64,000 nt of DNA, from the NCBI GenBank assembly GCA_020091685.1, contig CM034599.1:3565641-3629640 (forward strand), given 5' to 3'. Of this stretch, positions 46,742-58,535 are shown piece by piece. The position numbers were made by a program, and so were the translations under genes. Within the stretch, counting starts at the first letter, position 1; every line of letters begins with the position of its first letter. The notes under the pieces were generated by a model that was not told the origin of the DNA, searched no databases, and was given only the letters and a program-made list of their open reading frames with translations. Origin of the DNA: Lutjanus erythropterus (taxonomy: Eukaryota; Chordata; Actinopteri; Lutjaniformes; Lutjanidae).

Positions 46742-47050
46742 CGTTTGGTGTGATGTGTGTTTGCTTACCAGCATCATTTTATCAGATTTTAAAAGGTCTC
46801 TGTTGTGGTTCTGTGAGGTTAAAATCCTCATTTAGATCTGCGCATCCTTTTTTCACAAGACTCTCTGGCACAGATCTCACTGTGGTGTTGCAGTAAATTT
46901 GACATCTGGCTCTGCTGTCCTTATTTACCACTGACCTGTTTGCAAAACACATGCTGTAATATTGAGCTGATCCTTTCTCTGACTCTTTCACCCTTTATTG
47001 TGCCTCGCAGAGCTGCAGCTTAACCTTGCACATCCTACAAGTGAGGAGTT

Positions 47051-47109
47051 GGGGGGGGGGGGTAAAATCCCAGGTTGCAATAGAGCTAAAATCCCAGGTT
47101 GCAATAGAG
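47051..47109 (+). repeat. G12 tract followed by a 24-bp tandem duplication
   Basis: G12, then TAAAATCCCAGG-TTGCAATAGAG twice in a row (47063-47086 and 47087-47109), identical except for the last base. The near identity indicates a recent slippage duplication. Confidence 0.92.
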
Positions 47110-47166
47110 TACCATTGATCTAATATTCTGGGCCTCTCTGGTCAATGACTCCTGTGTGTTCTCCAG

Positions 47167-47275
47167 GTTCTGTTGCCATGCCAACGGTGCCCGAGCTGAA
47201 AGGACCCAGGTTTTGTGGGTCTTTAAGGACTTTAGCGAGGAGGAACAGGCGCTGCCAGTGTCACAGCACCTGCAG
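47167..47275 (+). CDS. Unidentified candidate coding exon
   Basis: I do not recognise this sequence. It follows GTGTGTTCTCCAG (acceptor-like) and ends CCTGCAG before GTGCAAGG (donor-like). One frame is open through the 109 bp and on to a TGA at about 47306. It reads like protein, with AERTQVLWVFKDFSEEEQ and LPVSQHLQVQ. A second frame is also open over this stretch, so openness alone is weak; the region is GC-richer than its flanks. It does not resemble TMEM132. It could be an old retroposed or transposon-derived coding fragment, an exon of another gene, or chance. Confidence 0.25.
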
Positions 47276-48696
47276 GTGCAAGGGCAGGCCCAGACGGTCA
47301 CATGATGTCACCCGCAGATCAGCCAGGGGGAGCCTGTGGAGACGGCGGGTGGGAGGGAGCAGTTTATCTGCACAAACATTTGCATCAGCGCCCCAGGGCT
47401 CAGTGTCTGCTGCCCCCTAGTGTGTGTGTGGCTGAGTTATCAGCAGCTTGTTATCCAGCCTTGAGATGAGTGCTTTGATGTGGGGAAAATTGAGTGTAAC
47501 TGTCAGGACAAGTAGCAATTTATTATATTGCAATTTGCTATTTAGAAAGCTTTGCGACGAATGAGACAGATATAGAGAGCAGCTGACTGGGAAGTGATGT
47601 CTGATGCACAAAGGTCTGAGGTCACCGGTGATGATAACTGCCATCATTAGGGATCCATTACACCATGGAGCCTACTTCAGCTGATGGACTCTAATGATGT
47701 TGCACTGCAGAAAAGCATTTAGTTTTGATTAGACAATTGTTGGCATGGTGCATTTCATTAACTCCAAGATGAGATTTTGTTGTGTGGGAATTGATATGCC
47801 ACTATTTGAGCCCGGTTGAACAGACGGTGCCCCGTTTCCCTCAAGGCAATCTGGAGCAAGTTAAGAAACAAACGTAATAATGGAATATTCCCCTCCTGAC
47901 ACTCTTCTGCCTTTTACATCCAACGTCCTTCCCCTCTTTATCCCCCTCCAACAAATTGACTTTTAACCAGCCTGACCTTCTGCAGATGATGTCTCTGCTT
48001 TCTTGCCTTAGCATATTATTGCACTGTTAAAAAGTACGTCTAAATGTGTGTTATCAACACTCTAAAATATCAAGAACCACGATTAAATCATCAAGAACCC
48101 AAATATCAACACAAAAAGTCATAAAGAACACCAATTTTGGCACTAAAAATTGTAAAGAACCTAAATAACAGCACTCCAAAATATCAAGAACCCTGATATT
48201 AATGCAAAAAATTGTTAAGAACTCTATCAAGACCAAACTGTTAAGCACTCTGATATCAATGCTAAAATCAAGAACCCAATATTAATGTTAAAAGTAGGGA
48301 TGCACCAATACCACCATTTTTTCAGACCAAGTACAAGTACAAGTACTTACATTTGGTTACTTGCTGATACCGAGTACCAATACAGGTACTTAATAATGCC
48401 ATTAAAGTTCTTACAACAACTTTTAAAACATGTTTTATTTGCATTAGATGGTCACTTTCTAAAAGTAACAAATCATTGTTGCTGTTTTGTGCTACAAGTG
48501 TAACCATGGTTACTGTAATTATTATATTTTTAGATTATTTTAGATTATAGAATTAAGTTTACTATTATAAATTGTGTTATATGATAATTATTTCATCATC
48601 ATTTACAGCATTTTACCTAGTAATTTTAATTACACATTTACATGTGTAGTATTTAAGTTTCTTCTTCATGTGCCTCTTGTTGAAGAGTTAATTAGT

Positions 48697-48891
48697 CTGG
48701 GCTAAGAACTAGAACCTTCTTTGAATTTATTAGACAGACTAGGTTACATAATAGAAATTAATCTCTGACCCACACTCCGGAGCAGAAGGTGGCGGTAATG
48801 CACCTATAATACGCTGGTTGCCAACCGCCGTTAAAATCCAAAAAGAAGAAGAAGAAGAAGAAGAAGAAGAAGAAGAAGAAGAAGAAGAAGC
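48697..48891 (+). mobile_element. 195-bp retroposon with (GAA)n tail
   Basis: Flanked by GTTAATTAGT at 48687-48696 and again at 48892-48901, a perfect 10-bp target duplication. The body ends GCAGAAGGTGGCGGTAATGC, then TTGCCAACCGCCGTTAAAAT, then A5 and GAA units. This 3' module followed by GAA repeats is familiar from many fish loci. It is 5'-truncated or a short SINE; no pol III boxes identified. Confidence 0.82.
48845..48890 (+). repeat. (GAA)15 microsatellite, retroposon tail
   Basis: Uninterrupted GAA run of about 46 bp forming the 3' tail of the inserted retroposon. Confidence 0.95.
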
Positions 48892-49745
48892 GTTAATTAG
48901 TTCCTACCTGTCATTGTTTACGGGGGACAGGTATGAGTGTGGGGCCATGTGTGCATCAGTTTTATTGACCCTGCTGTGAACCTCAGAGAGGGAAGTTGTG
49001 TGTCCTGTGCTGTCAGGACGTTTTGGTGAAGAATAAGTTCACAAAGAGAAGTTATAGCAGTTTATTATGAAGAAAGGATCGGCGGTGTTTCTTCTTCGTC
49101 TTGGATTAATTTGTCGACGCATCAACTAGTTTCCAGCCGTCAGGACTGATTGGACAGCGGCTGGCTGCGGTCTGCAGCTGCTCTCTGTGCATTTATTTCA
49201 GTTTTTCGTGGACTTACATGAAATTTTACGGACAGTTTCCAAAGTCTCTGCGGTCATTAGTGGATGATGTTGAGGACATGTTGAGGATGATGACGGCGTG
49301 TCCAAAAAAAGGTGAGCATCAGCAAACGTCTCTGCATCATGGCGGTTCTTTAGATGTTTGATTGTGTCGAGTAGCTACTTTTAGTGACGTGGTATCCGGT
49401 GTGTGGTATCGGAGTAGTTTTATGAGTATAGAGTTTGTGAGGACAGTATCGGACCGATACCCGATGCTGGTATTGGTGCATCCCTAGTTAAAAGTGATAA
49501 AGAACACCATTAGCAATGCTAAGAATTGTAATGAACCCCAATATAAAAACTAAAAATCATCAAGAACCTCAATGCCAACATCAAAACTCGTAAAGAACCC
49601 CAATATCAACACTACAAACTGTAAAGAACCCCAATATAAAAACTAAAAATCATCAAGAACCCCAATATCAACATCAAAACTCGTAAAGAACCCCAATACC
49701 AACAGCAGAAATTGTAAAGAACCTCAGTATCAACAAAATCAGCTA

Positions 49746-50744
49746 GAAATATTAAGACTAAAAGACTTTTACATAACTTTTGGTCTCTGACCAACCTGCC
49801 AGCTAAACATTTTTACTGAAGTGGCAGTAAATGATTTGAGTTCTAAATTAAAGCAGTGACAAACTTCTGTGTCCAATTCAAACCCACATATGACAGAAAG
49901 GCTGAATTCTCCCTTTTTCCACGTACATTTAATCAAGTGTGTGACAGTTTGCATGACTTAGGGAGGGAGCGAGACCAGCCGAGGAGCGAGACGGAGCAGC
50001 GAGAGAGTGTGTGTGAGTGTGTGTGTGTGTGTGGGAGTTGAATATTTTAGCTGATGAATGCTGCAGAACACTGTTAAGCTAATCGGAAATTTGATCCCCT
50101 TATTGGGTTTGATGCACACAAGCCAGAAGCCCTCCGTTTCCACCCATGGTTCATTATAATCGTATAATTAATAGTACTCAGCCCTTTTCTCTGTGTGCAC
50201 GTTAGAAAGGGGTAAAGAATAAATGATTAAATTAAAGGGAATCCGATGCTTATTAAAAGTGGGTTTTAATTCAGGCACTGTAGGTTATTTGAAATGTAAC
50301 AGCCTGATTTTTTTATGGGCTCCTGGAGAATAAGATAAATGGAAATTACTTTTCCAGAATGTATTTCTTGTCTATTGGGATGAACAAAGCAGTACGATGT
50401 AGAACACCTTTTAGAAAGTATACAGCGAGTGTCTTACTGTCTCAGAGCATTATTTTTAGTATTTTACTGGGTAACTGTATGTCTTTTTTTGCACAGACGG
50501 CAGAAGAGAGATGACAGGGAATGAGTGAAGAGGGATCGTGGAGTGCTATGAGGGAGTGGACTTTGACTGGACACAGAGAGAGAATATTGAGGGTCATGGT
50601 CAGTGCCCTAATCCTGAGGACATCAGAGTTCCCTGTCGAGCACTTTTTAAAGTATAGGTTTAGTAGAAGTAGACAATAAATAAATCTGAAGCCTCCTGTA
50701 AAACAAACATTTGATTTTCCTGTGCTCATGTGGTTTGGTAGGAT
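49746..50744. other. No gene seen; candidate conserved block
   Basis: 50005-50033 is a GTGTGTGAGTGTG microsatellite. 50120-50400 is complex AT-rich sequence (CATTATAATCGTATAATTAA and TTTTAATTCAGGC) without repeats, a possible conserved non-coding element. Confidence 0.45.
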
Positions 50745-51072
50745 CAGTGGTTGCAAAAGTATTCAAATATAGTAGTAGTATGAGTAGCAAAACATGGCCC
50801 ATGTTAGTGCCATTTTTATTACATTATTGGATTGTTATTATTATTTCATACATATGATGAATTTATGTGTAAGTATAACTACTGCATCAGTTACTTTAAT
50901 CTATAGAAAAACACCATATTCTATAAAAATTATTAGATGTTTTGGTATAAAATTTTAATATCCAAAGTCAGTAGTAACTAAGTATGTGGTTGAGTTTCAG
51001 TATAAAGAAGCATGGAAGTCCAGTACCTCAAAACTGTTAAGTATTCGAGTAAATGTACTTAGGTTTAGGGTG
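50745..51072 (+). mobile_element. Family F hAT-like MITE, nearly full length
   Basis: The left end CAGTGGTTGCAAAAGTATTC and the right part GTACCTCAAAACTGTTAAGT then ATTCGAGTAAATGTACTTAG correspond to the two ends of the family. The interior AGTAGTAGTATGAGTAGCAA and TAACTACTGCATCAGTTAC is diverged. No target duplication recognisable. Confidence 0.75.
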
Positions 51073-51660
51073 GTCAAAGTGCCTGGGAAACAAGAACAAA
51101 CTCAGAGTTGCAACCTGCACACTGAAAATGGCAAATTAGCGCCTGGGACGCTAACAGTTTGATGGCAAACAAGCTAACAGGTGTCATCTTTACTTTTGCA
51201 GCTATGTAGTCATTTTAACACCAGAGCTCACTTCCCCACGTGCAAATGTTCAACTGAAACAAGTTCCAACCTCAACATTATTTTGTAGAAACACTGTCAC
51301 TGCATCCCGGGTTTAGCTCCGCCCAAGACGTTTGTGATTGGTTTGTGGAGAGAGCTCTGGCTATGCAAGACAATGCGCAGGGGAGTATGTCTACTGTAGT
51401 TGTATAGATGGGTTTCGGTGCAACATCATCGCAGAGATGTGCCTGCAACAAGGGGCAGAAAGCAGCTCTTCCACATTGCACTGTCAGTGTTGCCAATTTT
51501 CAGACCCTCTCAGTCACTTTGCTTCCAAAAATCGTGCAGCAAAAAAATTAAGCGACTTGTTCTGCAAACCGCTCAGGGGTTTCTCTGTTCCTCTTTCTCT
51601 CTTGTGCCTTGCTGGCAGCAGGATTACAGTCATGTCTAGAAGGGAACCCCAGATATTTTA
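51073..51660 (+). repeat. Probable interspersed repeat H with hAT-like end
   Basis: 51309-51380 holds TAGCTCCGCCCAAGACG, TTGTGATTGGTTTGTGG and CTCTGGCTATGCAAGACAA, a combination I know as repetitive in fish. 51481 CTGTCAGTGTTGCCAATTTT resembles a hAT end (CAGTGTTGCCAA). 51631-51654 is shared with 20874-20897. The 107-codon frame over this region is therefore not a gene. Confidence 0.5.
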
Positions 51661-53334
<1,674 letters not shown>

Positions 53335-53483
53335 TTTTTATGCAGAAGAGGGATTATGTTTTCTGGTTGTCTGTCCGCTGTCCGTCCCACTCATGTGAAC
53401 GCAGCATCTCAAGAACACCTTGAGGGAATTTCCTCAACTTTTGAGCAAACATCCACTTGGACTCAAGGATGAACTATTTGGAA
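53335..53483 (+). repeat. Dispersed fish repeat J (fragment)
   Basis: CTCATGTGAACGCAGCATCT, then CAAGAACACCTTGAGGGAAT, TTTCCTCAACTTTTGAGC and ACATCCACTTGGACTCAAGG, ATGAACTATTTGGAATTTGG. I recall this ordered series as a very abundant percomorph repeat; only one copy occurs here. Confidence 0.65.
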
Positions 53484-53850
53484 TTTGGAAAAAGGTCATG
53501 TGGTCTGATGAGTCCAGATTTACCCTGTTCCAGAGTGATGGGGGCATCAGGATAAGAAGAGAGGTGGATGAAGTGATGCTGCCATCATGCCTAGTGCCTA
53601 CAATACAAGCCTGTGGGGGCAGTGTTATGATCTGGGGTTGCTTCAGTTGCTCAGGTCGAGGTTCAGCAACGTTATGTGTCCAAAAACTGAGGTCAGCTCA
53701 CTACCTGAATATACTGAATGAACAGGTTTTTACAGCAATGGATTTTTTTTTGCTTCCCTGATGACAGGGACATATTCCAAGATGAAAATGCCAGGATTCA
53801 TACATACAACCGCAAGGCAGTAACTCTAGTTAAATCATCACATGAATCCA
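53484..53850 (+). pseudogene. Tc1/mariner transposase relic (catalytic core fragment)
   Basis: The translated frame has VMWSDESRFTLFQ with the first catalytic Asp, then GGSVMIWGCFS, then LNILNEQV. After a one-base shift near 53755 it continues DIFQDENARIHT with the second catalytic Asp. This is the Tc1 family core: strand-transfer D, GGG(S)VMVWGC motif and Q-D-N-A-x-x-H motif. The N-terminal paired-type DNA-binding domain and the third acidic residue (normally D or E about 34 residues after the second Asp) are missing. No inverted ends found. Dead fragment of about 110-120 codons. Confidence 0.88.
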
Positions 53851-53968
53851 GTCTCTTCTGGTCTTGGATTATCTTACAGTGTCTGTATTCTTGTCCAATT
53901 TCTCTCTCCTCTGTCCGCCTTAAAGTCTCTTGTGGCCACTACATACGATATATCTCTGCTGCATAACC

Positions 53969-54068
53969 ATGAACCTCAAAAGCCGCAGAGGCGGCTACAC
54001 CTTGCTGATGCTGACATTTATCACTATTATTCTCATCCCTGTCTTCCCTTTATCTGACAGTGTTTCAG
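53969..54068 (+). CDS. Candidate first exon or membrane-anchor ORF, unidentified
   Basis: I do not recognise the gene. From an ATG at 53969 the frame gives MNLKSRRGGYTLL, then MLTFITIILIPVF, a basic N-terminus followed by a hydrophobic segment, as in a signal anchor, and reaches CAG before GTGGAG at 54068. The same DNA can be read as a strong acceptor: a long pyrimidine tract (CTTCCCTTTATCTGACAG) ends at 54060, after which another frame (FQVEFTPFTPAIT) runs on. The two readings exclude each other, and neither matches a family I know. It may be chance. Confidence 0.2.
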
Positions 54069-55292
54069 GTGGAGTTTACACCTTTTACTCCTGCCATCAC
54101 TATCTCTCTGTCTATTCTGGACAAGGCTGAATTGAAAAGGTCCGCTGGGTATGGGCGTCTGAGGGGTGCTTCTCCTCCTACGCTCCCTCCCAACTCCACA
54201 ACCCCCACTTCCCACCCTTTGGCTTTTCTCCTTTTCATTCCCTCGTCTCCCTCCGTGTGCTTTCACAGAAACATGCTGCAAAGATTTTCTCTGGAATATA
54301 ATGGACCCACCATACCTGGCTTTGTGCTCAAGTTTCTTGTTGCGAACTTGCAGAAGTTTTAACATTTCTTCGGTACAGCTCTCTACCTCCACACTCCTCT
54401 GTGTAATTAGCCTAATAATAAATATTATCATAATAATAGGTATCCATGGAAACTCCAGTCCATATGCAGTGTTTCTTCTCTTTGCTTTTCAAATCGATGC
54501 AGAACCACTGTTGTCTGCATTGACATTTTGAATGTATCCCTGACTATAGTGCATTCAGGCTCCGAGTGATTTGCTTTGATTGCAGAGCAGCTAATCAGAG
54601 GGCCATGAAAGTGTGACTTGAGGACTCTGGTTTCTGGTTAGGGGCCCTCAGCAGAGGGATTGTGTTTCACGCTGAGACCATCGGGGTCCTTTCTCAGAAA
54701 TCAGGCCTAAAGAGAGGCTCTGACCTCTGATGCTTGTTGGAATTAATTCACTTCTGATGGGCGTCCCTCAGGCTGACGACTAAGATTCACACACAGCTTC
54801 GACACGTTTGAGGTGAACTTAGCTTTTAGCCGTTCATCGTGATTGTCTAGACTGTTCTGTGTTAAATATCTTTTGAATGAATACTCGTATTAGCATTAAC
54901 TCTTCCTGTTCATATGAGGGGTTCTTTGCAAAAACAGGTATCTGTTTTTTGTGGGGGGTTTTTTACGTGCAGTCCAAGGAATATCAATAAAAGATGTTGG
55001 GTTATTTTGCGATCTTAATTTTGTTTTAAATGTTCAGAAATCATGTTTTTTTTGTCTCATAAGAATATCCACCAAACAGGTGCTGATTTGACTTTATTAT
55101 TGTTGTATGATGACAACACTAATAATAGTATATATTACATTTGCAAAAACATCTCTAAATCTCTAGGATGGGTCAGTAATAGTCAGGTAGTAGCTATCAT
55201 TGAGGTCTTATATTTTTCCAATATTTTTTAAGAACCTAAGGAGGATTTTACATCTTTATTCTATATTCTAACAAATCTCATTTTTAATATGC
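54069..55292. other. No gene identified
   Basis: 54160-54260 is C-rich with frames in three phases and no defined exon. 54420-54440 is AATAATA-rich. The remainder is AT-rich intron. Confidence 0.4.
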
Positions 55293-55368
55293 CAATAAAA
55301 ACATAACTATGAATAGTATGTTCCATTTCTGCCATATTCTGACCCCTAAATCTTACATATTGGACCTC
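55293..55368 (-). mobile_element. Family B end fragment
   Basis: AATAAAAACATAACTATGAAT, then TTCCATTTCTGCCATATTC and CTAAATCTTACATATTGGAC, the reverse complement of the family B left end (GTCC...GTGTAAGATTT). Confidence 0.72.
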
Positions 55369-58124
55369 TGATCAGCATCATCAGCATTGTATTATATTCA
55401 CCATCAGTATTATATTCCTGGCATCATTAGTGATATCCCAAAACTTGTTTTTTCAAATCTTGTTTCCAACAACTGAACTTGAACTGGATACAGATTCAAT
55501 GCTGGTGCTTTAAATTTTTTTTTAAATACAATTGTATTTGACAAAACATGATTTAAATCAACAGGCAACAATACACAATAAACACAAAATAAGCACAACA
55601 CCACAGTCACACTAACGCACACTAACCTAATAGACAGACACATACACATGTATGATACATCCTCAAAGCTTACTAGTCAGCCGACCAATCAACCCATAGA
55701 AATAACACAATATTTAGGAATAATAAACAAAACAAAACCTACCATAAACCTTTCCCATCTTTCACTTATCTGTTATCATGTAGACCCTCAGTCAGGTCAT
55801 TCCAAGGAGCCAGCAAACCAGTGCTTTAAAAAATAGTATTTAACAGCTCTATACTAGTAATCCGGTATGGATGAGATATGATTGCTATCATTGTTGTATG
55901 GCCCAGCTCAGTTTAAAAACTTTTGCTGCTGCTGTGAAGATGCAGGTTTACATTTTGAGCCTAATAAATCTGTGCATGCTCTCGTGTACCGCTAACTAAT
56001 CCAGATCTGATGATCCAAAACAATGAGTTTTTTAATGGATTGACAGAAAATTAACTTGCCACAAAACCTAAAAAACTAAAAACCTAAAAACTCCATCCAG
56101 AGATTGTATACAATTGCATATAAGAATTCGATGTGCTGTGTTGTGCATTTGTCAGACTGTATCTTTTGCATGTTGTAGAAGGCTGTGCACGCAAACACAT
56201 GTAGTGACCTTTGTACTTTACTGTCAGGAGAGTTTGTTGCATATTGATGTTGTTTTTAGATTAAATAACTTAATCTTGCCTGAGTGATTAGGTCCACAGT
56301 GTTAGTCAGACTGTGTGCAGGCACAGATTCATGCATGGATGCACTGGTGTACAGTATATACTGTATGCTCATACATGTATGCATAGATATTGTGTGTGTG
56401 TGAGAGCGTGCGTGTGTGTCCTGGCTTCATTGTGCTGACTGGTTTATTGCTGTTCCAGGTGACGGAGCATGAGAACAGCAGAGTTTCAGGGTGCTGTTTT
56501 CAAGCACCACTGAAGCCACAAATTTGATTATTTTTTTTCCCTCCACAAGTAGTTTAGAGTTTGCATGAGACCCCCCCACCCACTACCCACCCCACCACAC
56601 ACACACACAAACTGCTGTGGACCGCATCTCGTCTGGTTCCAGCAGCCTGCATTATGCATCTTCATCTGCCATTCTGTTTCCATTCAGCATGTCTTGTTCC
56701 AGTGAATCAGCAGCGTTACGTGCTGCTCTGTTGAGGTTTGTTATGGCCCGTTGTGGTATGTACACTACATTTTACTCTGTGTATCTTATATATAAAACAT
56801 ACTCGGAAGTAGACGAGTCTGGCCTGAGCTTCAAATGATTTGCCAGACACCGCTCTGTTCTTCTAATATTACAATAATACCCAGAGATGTCGAGGAATAC
56901 TTGAGCTGGGAGTTGAAAAATGAAGAAATTGGACCTGAAAATGTCACTTTATTCATCCCACAAAAGCTTCTGCGTCTGTGTCTCCGTTATTCTCTAATCC
57001 CCACTGGGTGAGGCGGTGGACACACGGATCGGCTCACATCAGGGAGAGATTAAACAAGGAGTGTCACAATGACACAGTGAGTTTGATAATGGGACAATAG
57101 AAGCTCTTTCAATTAAAGCTCTTTCTCTAGAGAAATCTGCTAAAAAGGAAATCCCTCCAATAACTTTGTCCTGAGTCTGTTTATTCATTTTGACATTTAA
57201 ATCTATCTTTCTTTAACCTTCTTGCAGCCTGAATTCAATATCTCTCTAATGTGCTCCATCAAGATAAAACGGAGCTCAATCACCTCTGCAGAGAGCTTTA
57301 GAGACGGTGTAATTAGTAAAGACAGAAGTTTAACAAAAGAAGTTTGGATTTGTTGATAATGCAGACTGAAAGGATGTGTGGAAGAGAAGATTATGCCAAG
57401 TTAAACTGTTTGTGTAAACCTGAAAGCTTCCTTCCAACACCTGTTTTTGTATTTGCAAAGTAGAGCTGAAACTATTATATTAAAATATTCAGCAGCTCTT
57501 TGAATAATTGATTGGTTACTAAATGCATTTTTTTTTCAAATTATTCCTGCATCTCAGTTATCAGTGTTTGTCTGATTTGATGCTCCCAGTTCCACTTAGC
57601 TCTCGCCAACGACTAAAGGCCAGTCAAATATTTACTCTGGTCTTTTGCTTGGTCACACTCTCCTTTTCTCTCCTTAGCGTCCTCTGTCAGTGTCCTCTTC
57701 AGGTCTCTTCACCTCTGCCATGTTGTTCATAGAAGCTGCTGAGCCCAGTTCCGGGTCTGTTGCATGGGCGCAGATTGCGTTGCTTCAGGGGGCTCATGAA
57801 CCTCCTACTGCAGCAGTCTGCAACCTTTATGATTAAAAGAAACATTTTTGAAAAAAAAAATCAGTCTGGACCCACAGCTTTTAAATTCTCTCTTTTCCCT
57901 CACAACTTTTCTGGTGATTTGGCTGGGGAGGCTTGCTTATGGAGGCTCAAGAAGAATAGCCAACATCAAAATTTAGAGGAAAAGGCACCGAGCCATAGTC
58001 ATTGGCTATGACGCACATTTTTTAGCTGACAAAATATTAAAGCTTTTTCAAATTTGGTGTTACAGTTGACAAATGTGAGAATCACTTTAAAAAAGCTCCC
58101 CAAACTCCAAAACTTCCACAGATC
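55369..58124. other. No gene seen; small repeats
   Basis: 55590-55650 is ACAC-rich. 56391-56419 is a GT tract. 56571-56609 is C7, CCACCCACTACCCACCCC and a short CA run. 57461-57580 begins TAGAGCTGAAACTATTATAT with ATAATTGATTGGTTAC, a degraded copy of the hAT family at 60381. 57060-57410 is repeat-free AT-rich sequence, possibly conserved. Confidence 0.45.
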
Positions 58125-58535
58125 TTTGAGTCTTGAGCCAAACTCAGACTTGTAAATAAAAAGTTTTGCTGACCTATAATCTTTAGTTTAGATAATTTAC
58201 TTTTCTACTTTAGATAAACTTGAATCTTTGAGTTGTAGAAACTCAAAAAGATTGTATTTCAAAACTGGGTCACAGTGTGAGTTCCAAACCTGATTTGTCA
58301 TTATTTTGGTGGCTGAAAATTAAATTAAATGGTTTTCATTGAAAATATGACATTTTTTCACTTTAACTTGAATGAATTTACTCTATAATTTTTTAAAATA
58401 CAATTTTTGGGGGCTCTCTAAAACTCAAAGATTTAAGTTTATCTAAAGAGAAAAGTGAATTATCTCAACAAAAGATTAGTAGTTTGTAAAAGTTTTCAAA
58501 ATTTTGAATGTTTGACTTGGGCTCAAAACTCAAAA
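58125..58535. repeat. Foldback element, inverted arms of about 140 bp
   Basis: The left arm centre GATAATTTACTTTTCTAC, TTTAGATAAACTTGAATC, TTTGAGTT is mirrored at 58418-58462 (AACTCAAAGATTTAAGTTTA, TCTAAAGAGAAAAG, TGAATTATC). Outside these, GAGTCTTGAGCC near 58128 pairs with GGGCTCAAAACTC near 58520, and inside, GATTGTATTTCAAAA pairs with TTTTAAAATACAATTTTTG. Arms run roughly 58125-58265 and 58380-58535, with a loop of about 115 bp. Probable MITE; family unknown. Confidence 0.8.

Larger units (their letters stand above)
48295..49486. mobile_element. hAT-superfamily non-autonomous element, 1192 bp, intact ends
   Basis: Both ends read TAGGGATGCACCAATACCA inward (19 of 19 identical). The flanks GTTAAAAG at 48287-48294 and 49487-49494 are identical 8-bp target duplications, the hAT hallmark. 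Inside are GTACAAGTACAAGTACTTAC near the left, GTATCGGACCGATACCC near the right, and a nested retroposon. 49080-49320 ends with ATGACGGCGTGTCC then AAAAAAAGGTGAGC, a donor-like site, so a remnant of a transposase leader exon is possible. No transposase frame. Confidence 0.92.
48040..49745. repeat. 31-bp minisatellite interrupted by a hAT element
   Basis: Left part 48040-48294, right part 49487-49745. Unit consensus AAAGAACCCCAATATCAACA then CTAAAAATTGT, 31 bp. In the right part three units form a roughly 93-bp higher-order period: AATATAAAAACTAAAAATCA, CATCAAAACTCGT and CACTACAAACTGT types cycle in order. The left part is more diverged and has lost the higher-order pattern. Confidence 0.88.

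Noticed and set aside
48040-48294. Regular short repeats that could suggest a CRISPR array
   Set aside because: Units are contiguous 31-bp degenerate monomers with no unique spacers, in vertebrate DNA with no cas genes.
54033-54431. 132-codon minus-strand frame rich in Arg and Gly
   Set aside because: It is antisense to a C-rich tract, has a biased composition and no family resemblance.
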